This document shows, piece by piece, positions 1 through 8,073 of a stretch of DNA of 64,000 nt. Every line of letters starts with the position of its first letter. The stretch's first letter is position 1. The notes beneath the pieces were generated by a model. That model was not told the DNA's origin. It did not search any database and saw only the letters and a program-made list of their open reading frames with translations. Made by a program: the position numbers and the translations under genes. Source of the DNA: an uncultured Desulfovibrio sp. (GTDB taxonomy: Bacteria; Desulfobacterota; Desulfovibrionia; Desulfovibrionales; Desulfovibrionaceae). The stretch is taken from assembly GCF_944324505.1 (NCBI RefSeq), contig NZ_CALUWO010000004.1, positions 118,236 through 182,235 on the forward strand. Reading direction: 5' to 3'.

Positions 1-2
1 GA

Positions 3-227
3 GCTGCCCTCAAACTGCCCATGGATGACGATGCCCTTTTCCTGCAAAGTCTGCGCTACCATGCTGCCCGTGGGCCGGAAGCCCTGGCGACGGCATATCC
101 GCATCTGGATGCGGAACGGCGCGCAGAGCTGCTGCGCTGGGCAGCCTCCGGCGACAGCCCCTCGCCCCTTACACTGGGCGATCTGGCCTCCTGCCTTGTG
201 CATGCGGCAGCGCAGCAGACCGTCTGA
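3..227 (+). CDS. C-terminal part of an unidentified protein of the biotin locus
   Basis: The frame is open from the left edge to a TGA at 225-227, giving about 74 residues, and the ketoacyl synthase begins 4 bases later. An ATG occurs at 21 but no Shine-Dalgarno sequence precedes it, so the true start probably lies left of the window. The visible part is rich in Ala and Leu, with two predicted amphipathic helices and a tail around SPLTLGDLASCLVHAA. In this position an acyl carrier protein or another fatty-acid-synthesis-type enzyme would be expected, but the DSL phosphopantetheine motif is not visible, so I do not assign a function. Confidence 0.5.
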   Translation, partial: AALKLPMDDDALFLQSLRYHAARGPEALATAYPHLDAERRAELLRWAASGDSPSPLTLGDLASCLVHAAAQQTV

Positions 228-231
228 GCGC

Positions 232-1497
232 ATGCGCCCCCCGTCTTCGTCTTTCCGCCGCGTGCTCATTACCGGGGTGGGCTGCTGCACGCCGCTGGGC
301 CACAGTCTGGACGACATGGCCCGCGCCCTGCGGGCAGAGGTCAGCCCCTTTGTGCCCTCCACGGTGCTGCCCGGCTACAGCGTCAGCCCCGTATCCTTTG
401 ATGCCGCGGCCCGACCCCAGCCGCAGCAGGACGCGGCCCTGCGGACCCTGCTGGGCTGGCGGCACCGGCATTACTGCCAGCGCGGCGGACAACTGGCTGT
501 GCTGGCAGCCCTGCGGGCCGCCGCAGATGCCGCAGACGCCGCTGCGACGGCTGACGCACCGCAGCAGCTCCTGCCCCATGACACGCCCATGGTGGCCGCC
601 CTGGGTCCCATGCTGGATATGACCGGCGAACCGGGACTGCCGCCCGGCAATACGGATGCCCTGGGCGCTCTCTGGCTGCTGCGCTGGCTGCCCAATACCC
701 CGGTGGCCGCCGCGGCACAACTGCTGGGCCTGCATGGCGAGGGGCTGACGGTCAATGCGGCCTGCGCTTCCGCCCTTCAAGCCCTGGGCGAGGGCTTTCG
801 CCGCATCCGCTGCGGCCTGAACACACGGGTACTGGTCATGGCCGGCGATTCGCGCCTGTCACTGGGAGGGCTGCTGGGCTATGCCAAGGCACAGGCTCTC
901 AGCCGCCGTGGCGGCACGGAAGGCCCCCGGCCCTTTGATGCCTCCCGCGACGGTTTTGTGGCCGCTGAAGGCGGCGCGGCCTTTGTGCTGGAGGATGCGC
1001 AAAGCGCCGCCGCCCGGGGCGCCCGCTGGTATGCGGAAATTCTGGGCTATGGCGCTTCGCTGGATGCCGGCAGCCTCACGGCCCCTGATCCCCAGGGCCG
1101 GCAGGCCCGGCAGGCCGTGCTGACGGCACTGGCACAGAGCGGTCTGGACAGGCCGCACTGGATTTCCGCCCATGGCACCGGCACGCGCCTCAATGATGCC
1201 GCGGAATCCGCCCTGCTGGAGCAGCTCTTTCCCCGTCAGCCCCTGCCGGCCGTCATGGCCTGCAAAAGCCTGCTGGGGCACGGCTCCGCCGCGGCGGGGG
1301 CCCTGGAACTGTGCTGTGTGCTGGCAGGCTGGCAAAACGGCCTGATGCCGCGCATCCGTGGTCTGGAGCAGCCCTGTTCCCCGCAGCTGCGTTTTGTGCG
1401 CCAGGCATGCCCCTTTCCGGGACCGGACGGGCTGCTGGAAAACTTCGGCTTCGGCGGCCAGAATGCCGCCCTGGTGGTGCGCCTGTGCCCGCGCTGA
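232..1497 (+). CDS. beta-ketoacyl-ACP synthase (FabF-like), biotin-locus paralogue
   Basis: This 421-residue protein has the thiolase-fold ketosynthase triad: nucleophile Cys178 in VNAACASAL, His314 in HGTGTRLND and His350 in KSLLGHGSAAAG, followed by the glycine-rich NFGFGGQNAAL near the C-terminus. The family condenses malonyl-ACP with an acyl primer. Start ATG 232 gives an N-terminus (RRVLITGVGCCTPLG) typical of FabF; a longer in-frame reading would overlap the preceding gene. Its 3' end overlaps the next gene, and bioF follows, so I infer a dedicated role in building the pimeloyl-ACP chain for biotin rather than bulk fatty acid synthesis. That specialisation is inferred from context only. 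Confidence 0.88.
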   Translation: MRPPSSSFRRVLITGVGCCTPLGHSLDDMARALRAEVSPFVPSTVLPGYSVSPVSFDAAARPQPQQDAALRTLLGWRHRHYCQRGGQLAVLAALRAAADAADAAATADAPQQLLPHDTPMVAALGPMLDMTGEPGLPPGNTDALGALWLLRWLPNTPVAAAAQLLGLHGEGLTVNAACASALQALGEGFRRIRCGLNTRVLVMAGDSRLSLGGLLGYAKAQALSRRGGTEGPRPFDASRDGFVAAEGGAAFVLEDAQSAAARGARWYAEILGYGASLDAGSLTAPDPQGRQARQAVLTALAQSGLDRPHWISAHGTGTRLNDAAESALLEQLFPRQPLPAVMACKSLLGHGSAAAGALELCCVLAGWQNGLMPRIRGLEQPCSPQLRFVRQACPFPGPDGLLENFGFGGQNAALVVRLCPR

Positions 1498-1976
1498 CCC
1501 GTTTTCTGCATGCGGCGCCACGCCCCTTTGTGCTGCTGGATGCCATAGACCGGGTGCATGCCCATGGCCTGCGGGGCATGCGCCATTTTCAGGGGGCGCC
1601 CTTCTGGCAGCTCTGGGAAGCCGGGGCGCAGTGCGCCGCCCTGCATCAGCGCCAGGCCTGCGGCTTCCGGCGGCATGCCTTTCTGCTGGGCATGTCTCAC
1701 TGTCCGCTGGATGCCCGGCGGGCAAACCTGCCCGACGGCCGCGTCCTGCTGACGGCCCGGCGGGAGGGACAATCCAGCCGTGCGGCCCTCTATACGCTGC
1801 ACTGCACCTTTCCCGACTGTCCCGGCTACAGTCTGCCGGGCGAAACCGGCGCAGCATGGGAAGTGCGCATCGGCCTTGTGGACTATGATGCCCGTTTCCG
1901 GCAGGAACTGCTGCAACCCCGCTACGAGGAGATATTTGCATGTCTGTGCCAGCAGGCAGCCTGTATGCCCGACTGA
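1485..1976 (+). CDS. hotdog-fold 3-hydroxyacyl-ACP dehydratase-like protein
   Basis: The product is 163 residues from a GTG start at 1485, overlapping the ketosynthase stop by 13 bases; the 3' end overlaps bioF by 37 bases, so the three are translationally coupled. The N-terminus (PRPFVLLDAIDRVHAHG) resembles the FabZ/FabA-type hotdog opening P-x-LLVDRV. A canonical HFPxxP active-site stretch is not evident; the central part instead has HFQGAPFWQLWEA, where the His and the Glu could be catalytic. I infer a dehydratase step in biotin acyl-chain synthesis. A non-catalytic hotdog partner of the ketosynthase is an alternative. Confidence 0.62.
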   Translation: MPALTRFLHAAPRPFVLLDAIDRVHAHGLRGMRHFQGAPFWQLWEAGAQCAALHQRQACGFRRHAFLLGMSHCPLDARRANLPDGRVLLTARREGQSSRAALYTLHCTFPDCPGYSLPGETGAAWEVRIGLVDYDARFRQELLQPRYEEIFACLCQQAACMPD

Positions 1977-3112
1977 GCGCCTGCCTGGCGGCGGACAGCC
2001 GTGCCGGGCTGGAACGCCATGCGGAACGGCTGCGCCCCCGTCCGGGCGCTCTGGACTTTCTTTCCAATGACAGTCTTGGCCTGGCGGACGACGCCGCCTG
2101 GCGCCAAACGCTGGCCCGCTGCGTGGCCCGCTGGGCACCGTCCGGGCAGGCCTCGTGGGTGGCCGGCGGCCGTCATGCCCTGGCGGAAGAGGCGGCCACA
2201 GCCTATGCGGCCTATTTCGGGGCAGCGGAATGCCGCTTTTTTGCCAGCGGCTATCAGGCGCATCTGGCGGCTGTGGCCGGTTTGCTGCTGCCGGGGCAGC
2301 CCCTGCTGGTGGACCGGCGCATGCACGCCAGCGCCACACGCTTTCTGGCAGCCAGCCATGCCCGGATCATGGCCTTTGCGCATGCGGACATGGCGCATCT
2401 GGACCGGCGCCTGCTGGCCTGGAAGGCGGAAGCCCCTGCGGAACAGGCCATTGTCATGACGGAAAGCCTGTTCAGCATGGACGGCAGCCTCACCGATCTG
2501 GGCGCCCTGCACGCCCTCAAGAAAAAATACGGCTTTTTCTGCTGGGTGGACGAGGCCCATACCCTGGGAGCCTGCGGCCCGGACGGCCGGGGCTGCTGTG
2601 CCGAACATGCCGGCCTGGCCGATCTGCTGCTGGGCAGCTTCGGCAAGGCCCTGGGCTACTGGGGGGCCTTTCTGCTGCTTCCGGCGGGTTTCGGGCGCAT
2701 TCTGGAACAGCGTTCCTCACCGCTCATGCACACCACGGCCCTGCCGCCGGCCCATGCGGCCGGTGCGCTGGCCCTGCTGGAACGTCTGCCCCGTCTGGAA
2801 GAGCGTCGTCAGGAACTGGCCAGCAAGGCGGCCTTTTTCCGGCACTGCCTGCACCAGGAGGATCTGCCCGTGCAGGGACAGGCCCATATCGTGGCCATTC
2901 CCGTGGGGGATGCCCGGCGCTGCGCCCGCTGGGCGGACCGGCTGGCCGGCCACGGCATGCTGGTGCTGCCCGCCCGCTGGCCCACGGTCCCCCACGGCCA
3001 GGCCCTGCTGCGCTGCAATGTGCGCGTGGGGCACAGTGCTGACGATCTGCGCCGGGCCGCCCGTCTGCTGCGTCTCTGCCAGCCGGAGGCCGACGCACGG
3101 CAGCCGGCCTGA
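1940..3112 (+). CDS. bioF: 8-amino-7-oxononanoate synthase
   Basis: This 390-residue PLP enzyme of the alpha-oxoamine synthase family condenses pimeloyl-ACP (or CoA) with L-alanine to give 8-amino-7-oxononanoate. Visible motifs are LDFLSNDSLGLADD near the N-terminus, the glycine-rich WVAGGRHALAEE, VDEAHTLGACG for cofactor binding, and the PLP lysine Lys236 in LLGSFGKALGYWG. A GAGGAG Shine-Dalgarno lies about 10 bases before ATG 1940, inside the preceding gene. It ends the plus-strand biotin genes and converges on the bioD-bioA fusion. Length is normal for BioF (about 380-390). Confidence 0.93.
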   Translation: MSVPAGSLYARLSACLAADSRAGLERHAERLRPRPGALDFLSNDSLGLADDAAWRQTLARCVARWAPSGQASWVAGGRHALAEEAATAYAAYFGAAECRFFASGYQAHLAAVAGLLLPGQPLLVDRRMHASATRFLAASHARIMAFAHADMAHLDRRLLAWKAEAPAEQAIVMTESLFSMDGSLTDLGALHALKKKYGFFCWVDEAHTLGACGPDGRGCCAEHAGLADLLLGSFGKALGYWGAFLLLPAGFGRILEQRSSPLMHTTALPPAHAAGALALLERLPRLEERRQELASKAAFFRHCLHQEDLPVQGQAHIVAIPVGDARRCARWADRLAGHGMLVLPARWPTVPHGQALLRCNVRVGHSADDLRRAARLLRLCQPEADARQPA

Positions 3113-3215
3113 CCGCCCGGTTCGCCTGCGGCCGGCAAAGGGTACTCCGCCGCGTGCCGCGTTGTGACGCACGGCAGGCGGGATGCCCGGGCCGCCGGGG
3201 CTGGCGCCGCCACGC

Positions 3216-5294
3216 TCAGTGCTCAGTCTGCAGATGCACGCCCTGACGCAGCGCCTGCTCCACTGCCGCGCACAGCTGCTGTATGTCCTCCTGCGGGCTG
3301 ATATAGGGCGGCATGAGATACACAAGATGGTCAAAGGGCCGGATCCAGACGCCCTGCTGCACAAAAAAGGATTGCAGAGCCTGCATGGGAACAGGCTGTT
3401 CCGTCTGCACCACGCCTATACCGCCCAGCACCCGCACATCGGCCACGCCGGGCAGACCGGCACAGGGCGCCAGACCAGCGCGCAATGCCCCCTCCAGAGC
3501 AGCCACACGTCCCTGCCAGTCCTCTTCCTCCAGCAGGTCCAGACTGGCCAGGGCCACAGCGCAGGCCAGCGCATTGCCCATGAAGGTGGGGCCGTGCATG
3601 AAGACCTGCCCATCCCGGCAGATGCCCTGCGCCACCCTGTCGGAACAGGCTGTGGCGGCCAGCGTCAGCACCCCTCCGGTCAGGGCCTTGCCGCAGCAGA
3701 GGATGTCCGGCGAGACGCCTGCGCGTTCGGCCGCAAACAGCGTGCCTGTTCTCCCGAAGCCCGTGGCAATCTCGTCAAAGATAAGCAGCGTGCCGGCTTC
3801 CCGGCAGAGCCGGGCCAGACCGCGCAGATAGTCGGGATGATAAAACCACATGCCGCCGGCGCCCTGCACCACAGGTTCCAGAATGACGGCAGCCACTTCC
3901 GGGCCATGCGCTTCCAGCATGCGCCGGGCATCGTCTAGACTGGCCGGATCAAAGGGCGCATCAAAACGGCAGGTCGGCCGCTCCATGAACAGCTGCTGCG
4001 GCAGCATGCGGGCAAACAGGCTGTGCATGCCGGTGACGGGATCGCAGACGCTCATGGCGCCGATGGTGTCGCCATGATAGCCGCCGCGCGGCGTCAGAAA
4101 GCGCACCCGCCGGGGCTGGCCCGTGGCCTGATGGTATTGCAGGGCCATCTTGAGAGCCACTTCCACAGCCACGGAGCCGGAATCCGCAAAGAAGATGCGG
4201 GAAAGTCCCTGCGGCAGCATACCCAGCAGGCGCTCTGCCAGCTCCACGGCCGGCGCATGGGTCAGGCCGCCGAACATGACATGCGGCATCCGTCCGGCCT
4301 GGGCACGCAGCGCGGCCAGCAGGCGGGGATGATTGTAGCCATGCACAGCCGCCCACCAGGACGACATGCCGTCCACCAGCTCGCGGCCATCACTGAGCAC
4401 CAGACGGTTATGGTGACTGCGCGAAACCGCAAATACCGGCAGCGGCCTGACGGCCGACGTATACGGATGCCAGAGCACGCGCTCATCACGGCGGCACAGG
4501 TCCTGCGGGTCCGTGGCGTCCCGTGCGGCAGCCTCATGCAGGCGCTGCACCAGCGCCTCCGCCACCGGCGCGCAGGCCGCTTCCAGGCGATCCCAGCCAC
4601 AGGCATCCAGCCGGTCCACCCAGGGCAGGACGGCCAGGGGGGCATTCCGGTACTCCTGCCGCAGCCAGCGGCGCAGGACGCGGATATTGTCCTCGCCAAT
4701 GAGGGCGTCATCATCCGACAGCGAGCTGTCCGGCGGCTGCACCAGCACGAAGCCCGCCAGGGAAAGCCCCCGGTCCCGCACGGCCCCCAGCGTGAGCCGG
4801 ATGGCGTTGAGTGCGCCCAGACCGTTGCGCCCGGCCAGAATCACCGGCAAATCCAGGGCAGCCATGAGGTCCAGCGTCTCCTCATGGGCATTGAGGGGCA
4901 CCGTCACGCCTCCGGCCCCTTCCAGCAGCAGCGCCTCTGCCCCCGACGCCTCCCAGTGCCGGACCATATCCTCGCGCAGCATGCGCACGCTCAGGCTGCG
5001 CCCCTCGCGGGCTGCGGCCAGATGCGGCGATGCCGGCAGGCGAAAGGCATGCAGGGTGGCCGCCGGCGCGGGCAGCCGGTCCGCCGTATCACCGGCCGCC
5101 GCCGCATACAGCGCCGCATCCCCTTCCCTGGCGGCATCCTCCACGCCGGTCTGCACGGGTTTCACGGCCTGCACGGCCAGCCCCCGGTGACGCAGGGCAC
5201 GCAAAAGCGCTGCCGTGGCCACGCTCTTGCCCACATCCGTTCCCGTACCTGACACAAAAAAGCCGCGCAGCGGCCGCAGAATTTCTCTGCTCAT
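3216..5294 (-). CDS. bioDA: BioD-BioA fusion: dethiobiotin synthetase / DAPA aminotransferase
   Basis: One 692-residue chain carries two consecutive biotin enzymes. Residues 1 to about 230 are dethiobiotin synthetase, with the P-loop GTGTDVGKS at 16-24, KPVQTG and LLEGAGGVTVPL. Residues about 235-692 are the adenosylmethionine-8-amino-7-oxononanoate aminotransferase, with DGMSSWWAAVHGYNHP, ADSGSVAVEVALKM, RGGYHGDTIGAMSV and the PLP lysine Lys536 in CCGKALTGG. The enzymes act in order BioA then BioD, so the fusion joins neighbouring steps in reverse order. ATG 5294 overlaps the bioB stop (ATGA), indicating coupled translation; upstream in-frame starts would run into bioB. Confidence 0.93.
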   Translation of the reverse strand: MSREILRPLRGFFVSGTGTDVGKSVATAALLRALRHRGLAVQAVKPVQTGVEDAAREGDAALYAAAAGDTADRLPAPAATLHAFRLPASPHLAAAREGRSLSVRMLREDMVRHWEASGAEALLLEGAGGVTVPLNAHEETLDLMAALDLPVILAGRNGLGALNAIRLTLGAVRDRGLSLAGFVLVQPPDSSLSDDDALIGEDNIRVLRRWLRQEYRNAPLAVLPWVDRLDACGWDRLEAACAPVAEALVQRLHEAAARDATDPQDLCRRDERVLWHPYTSAVRPLPVFAVSRSHHNRLVLSDGRELVDGMSSWWAAVHGYNHPRLLAALRAQAGRMPHVMFGGLTHAPAVELAERLLGMLPQGLSRIFFADSGSVAVEVALKMALQYHQATGQPRRVRFLTPRGGYHGDTIGAMSVCDPVTGMHSLFARMLPQQLFMERPTCRFDAPFDPASLDDARRMLEAHGPEVAAVILEPVVQGAGGMWFYHPDYLRGLARLCREAGTLLIFDEIATGFGRTGTLFAAERAGVSPDILCCGKALTGGVLTLAATACSDRVAQGICRDGQVFMHGPTFMGNALACAVALASLDLLEEEDWQGRVAALEGALRAGLAPCAGLPGVADVRVLGGIGVVQTEQPVPMQALQSFFVQQGVWIRPFDHLVYLMPPYISPQEDIQQLCAAVEQALRQGVHLQTEH

Positions 5295-6247
5295 GGCCGG
5301 ATCACCTCCAGACCGGCAGCGGCAATCATGGCGCAATCCTGCTCCACGGCGCTGCCATGCGTGGTCAGGTAATCCCCGGTCATGAGCGCATTGGCGCCGG
5401 CGCGAAACATGTCTGCCTGGCGCGCGCCCAGAACCAGCGGCCGCCCGCCGCAGATGCGCAGTGTGGTCCGGGGCAGGATATGCCGGAACAAGGCAATGAT
5501 GCGCAGCGCCTCTTCGGCGTCCAGCGGCGGCTGGTCTGCCAGGGGCGTCTGCGGATGGGGATGCAGAAAGTTGAGGGGCACGCTGTCCACCCCCAGTTCC
5601 CGCAGGGAAAAGGCCAGGGAAATGCGATCATCCCAGCTTTCGCCCAGACCGAACAGGCCGCCTGTGCAGGTCGAAAGACCGGCCTGCCGTACCCGCAGAA
5701 CCGTATCCCGGCGCTGATCCCAGCTCTGGGTGGTGCATACCCGGGCATAATAGCGGCGGGAGCTTTCCAGATTGTGATGGAAGCGCTGCACCCCCTGCCC
5801 GGCCAGACGGCGCAGGGCAGGCAACTCCAGCCGCCCCAGCGAGGTGCAGACACGCGAGCGCACGGCAGACGGCAGGCTGCGCACCACGGCAAGCACCTGC
5901 TCCAGTTCCTCGTCCCGCAGGGCACCGCCGCTGGTGACAATGCCTATATGGCACACAGGCCAGCGCGCCAGGTCAAGAAGGCGCTGCCGCAGCACATCCG
6001 GCGCCAGCAGCGGAAAAGTTTCGATGGGGGTATGGTTATGGCTGCTCTGCGCGCAGAAACGGCAGTCCATGCCGCAATTTCCGCTGCGGGCATTGATGAT
6101 GGCACACAGCGAAATTTTTTTGCCAAAGGCGGCCTGGCGCAGGGCATCGGCGGCATCCAGCAGCCGTTCCGTGCTCAGGGCCAGCAGAGCATGAGCCTGT
6201 TCAGGGCTGGAAACAGCCTGAGCAGGCAACGCGGTAGTGGTATACAT
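5291..6247 (-). CDS. bioB: biotin synthase (radical SAM)
   Basis: BioB inserts sulfur into dethiobiotin using S-adenosylmethionine and two FeS clusters. The 318-residue protein has the radical SAM cysteines Cys58, Cys62 and Cys65 in NCGMDCRFCAQSS, then a TIM-barrel body with the conserved HHNLESS and FGLGESWDDR stretches. ATG 6247 was chosen because an AGGAGAG Shine-Dalgarno sits directly upstream; the longer reading starting at 6310 has no such site. It is the first gene of a two-gene unit with the bioD-bioA fusion. Confidence 0.95.
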   Translation of the reverse strand: MYTTTALPAQAVSSPEQAHALLALSTERLLDAADALRQAAFGKKISLCAIINARSGNCGMDCRFCAQSSHNHTPIETFPLLAPDVLRQRLLDLARWPVCHIGIVTSGGALRDEELEQVLAVVRSLPSAVRSRVCTSLGRLELPALRRLAGQGVQRFHHNLESSRRYYARVCTTQSWDQRRDTVLRVRQAGLSTCTGGLFGLGESWDDRISLAFSLRELGVDSVPLNFLHPHPQTPLADQPPLDAEEALRIIALFRHILPRTTLRICGGRPLVLGARQADMFRAGANALMTGDYLTTHGSAVEQDCAMIAAAGLEVIRP

Positions 6248-6649
6248 ACTCTCCTTTTCCTCACAAACATGCTGTAGTGTGCTGCTCTGACACAAAATTA
6301 TACCGGACAAAAGAACAATCGTACATTCATACTTTTTGTTGCAGCCCTGTTCAGAACTCTCAGAACATGCCCGTTCCGTACCGGAACGTCATGCGCTGCA
6401 TGAAACGATATGCGTAGAAAAGCATCCGGCCGCATGCGCTGCATGCAGGCTGTGCTGTGGCGGACATCGTTTCAGAAAAAACGCCACCATACCGTATACG
6501 GCACAAAAATATCTGTAGTATAGTCATTTGCAGCAGCATATCGGCGCACAACAGGCCATGGCAAACAGGAAATCCATGCAGCAGCAATCATTCCGGCGTA
6601 TATGCCCTGCATCGTTCGTCAAAGCCAGCCATAAAGAGCTGGCCCATGT
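6248..6649. other. intergenic region upstream of bioB
   Basis: About 400 bases without a convincing gene. On the minus strand a TATAAT hexamer lies at 6302-6297, about 50 bases before the bioB start, and could be a -10 element, but no good -35 sits at the right distance. I looked for the paired TTGT...ACAA BirA-type operator that often controls bio genes and found nothing convincing. Short open frames here lack ribosome binding sites. Confidence 0.4.
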
Positions 6650-6683
6650 AAAAAAGCCCGCCACAACAGCGGGCTTTTTCTTT
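6650..6683 (-). terminator. intrinsic terminator, bidirectional, downstream of the MucR gene
   Basis: Stem GCCCGC (6656-6661) pairs with GCGGGC (6669-6674) around a 7-base loop, flanked by A5 on the left and T5 on the right, so it can work in both directions. It lies about 25 bases beyond the stop of the minus-strand MucR gene. Confidence 0.85.
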
Positions 6684-6707
6684 TGACATCAAAAGCGAAA
6701 TGCGAGA

Positions 6708-7106
6708 CTAGTCAGCCTTGCGCCGCTTTTCCCACAGCTTCATGTCCTTCATCTTCTTGCGGCGTTCACGCTGCAAAGCCTTGCAGACCAGCGGCGAATC
6801 CTTTTTGAATCCCCACTTTTCGCGATAGGCGGCAGCGTCCATGCCATGCGACGCCAGATGACGCCGCGTCAGAATCTTGAAGGTTTTGCCGCATTCCAGG
6901 CAGGTAACCGACTTTTCTTTGACGGATTTACGTGCCTCAAGCACCATATCGCCACTTTCCAGCTCGGCAGGCGTTTCGCCTTCAGCCACGGAACGTATTC
7001 CCTGGGCCAGTTTCTGAATGAAAGACGTGATCTCGTCTTCGCTCATGACACGAACACTGGCCTGAGCGCGGGCAATTTCCAATGCTTCCTTCAGATAATC
7101 ATCCAT
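6708..7106 (-). CDS. MucR/Ros-family zinc-finger transcriptional regulator (copy 1)
   Basis: The 132-residue protein carries the Ros/MucR-type zinc finger at about residues 69-92: CLECG followed by RRHLASHGMDAAAYREKW, with Cys-x2-Cys and two spaced His residues as ligands. The N-terminal half is a helical segment. The C-terminus is very basic (RERRKKMKDMKLWEKRRK), consistent with DNA binding. The gene has its own promoter with an inverted repeat between -35 and -10, and its own terminator, so it is monocistronic. A second member of the family is encoded at 28526-29044. Targets are unknown. Confidence 0.9.
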   Translation of the reverse strand: MDDYLKEALEIARAQASVRVMSEDEITSFIQKLAQGIRSVAEGETPAELESGDMVLEARKSVKEKSVTCLECGKTFKILTRRHLASHGMDAAAYREKWGFKKDSPLVCKALQRERRKKMKDMKLWEKRRKAD

Positions 7107-7173
7107 AGCGCACCTCTTGAATGGATGTAGGTCAGTGAAATATCCGAAAAAATCTCACGCCTTAAGGGAGGCT

Positions 7174-7202
7174 ACCCTACACGTTCCCCCTGTAGGCGTC
7201 AA
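7174..7202 (-). promoter_or_regulatory. promoter of the MucR gene with inverted repeat
   Basis: On the minus strand TTGACG (7202-7197) is followed after 17 bases by TAGGGT (7179-7174). The spacer contains CCTACA-N9-TGTAGG (7176-7196), an inverted repeat that would be covered by RNA polymerase and is a candidate operator. Confidence 0.6.
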
Positions 7203-7238
7203 TGCTTTCTTCCTGTGCGCGGGCGCACATTCCGTGCA

Positions 7239-7994
7239 TCAGTCAAACGTCGTCACATCACGCATGGTGACGGTTCCCAGTATCTTTTCATCCAGATACT
7301 GCCAGCGCACGCCATTGGCCATACTGTTGCGGATACTGGCAGCGGGAACGCTGCCGCCAAGGCGGAAGGCTTCCCGGGCACGCTGCTCGAATTCCGCCAG
7401 CACATTGGCCTGCCCGTAGGGCAGCGCTTCAAGGGTTGTTATCCCCTGCGGCAGCGGTTCACGATATTCCAGCACAATCTTGACCTGGTTGAAATCGCTG
7501 CGGGCCGCAAATACCCGGGCCACCCAGCGGCGGGGCGGCACTTCTCCCTTTTCGGCAGCCGCCTGGGCCTCCGGGTCCATGAGTGCCAGGAAGGGGTCCC
7601 GGCGCTCGCTTACCATATAGGTGCAGGCTTCAAAGCCCATACCGTCAATGACTTCCGGTCGCCAGTCCACGGCAAAGGGATGATACAGGGCACTGTTCCA
7701 GAACCACAGCGGGTCCAGTTCCGCCATGGCCACCACGGCAAAGGGACCCTTGCCCGGATCCTTGCCGTAAATGGCAAGCCAGGTATCCACATTCAGCCCG
7801 CCCAGCACGCCCGTATCAGACAGGCGCGCAAAGCCGAAGCCCGAGGTGAGCAGGGGCAGCGATGCCGCCCTGGCCGCAAATACCGGACGTGCTGTGGACA
7901 CATAGGTATCTCCGGCCATGCCGCGCTGCTGGGCAGCGGAACAGCTGACCAGCGCAAAACACAGCAGAACAAGACAGATTGTCCAGCGTTTCAT
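7239..7994 (-). CDS. lipoprotein, DUF4851-like
   Basis: A 251-residue exported protein with a lipobox-type signal (MKRWTICLVLLCFALVSCSA), predicting lipidation at Cys18. The body has no enzymatic motif I recognise. A segment near residue 165, FNQVKIVLEYREPLP, followed by a Phe-x-x-Arg-Ala-Arg helix, matches FRQMQVIAEYHEPLD and the following helix in the lipoprotein at 45225-45962, so the two are paralogues. I connect them to DUF4851, which I recall as largely confined to Desulfovibrio and relatives. Function unknown. The neighbouring TPR protein is transcribed the same way with an 79-base gap. Confidence 0.75.
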   Translation of the reverse strand: MKRWTICLVLLCFALVSCSAAQQRGMAGDTYVSTARPVFAARAASLPLLTSGFGFARLSDTGVLGGLNVDTWLAIYGKDPGKGPFAVVAMAELDPLWFWNSALYHPFAVDWRPEVIDGMGFEACTYMVSERRDPFLALMDPEAQAAAEKGEVPPRRWVARVFAARSDFNQVKIVLEYREPLPQGITTLEALPYGQANVLAEFEQRAREAFRLGGSVPAASIRNSMANGVRWQYLDEKILGTVTMRDVTTFD

Positions 7995-8073
7995 GAGCTA
8001 TTGTCCTCCTTGGGTAACAGGCCCCTGCGGACACTGTTGCCCTGTTTGGGGATACGGCGAACGGAGCGCCCGC

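Noticed and set aside
6248..6330. A BirA-type operator before bioB
   Set aside because: TTGT and ACAA words occur, but not as a spaced inverted pair, so I do not call it.
6336..6651. Small open frames between bioB and the MucR terminator
   Set aside because: They lack ribosome sites, overlap each other on both strands and resemble no protein family.
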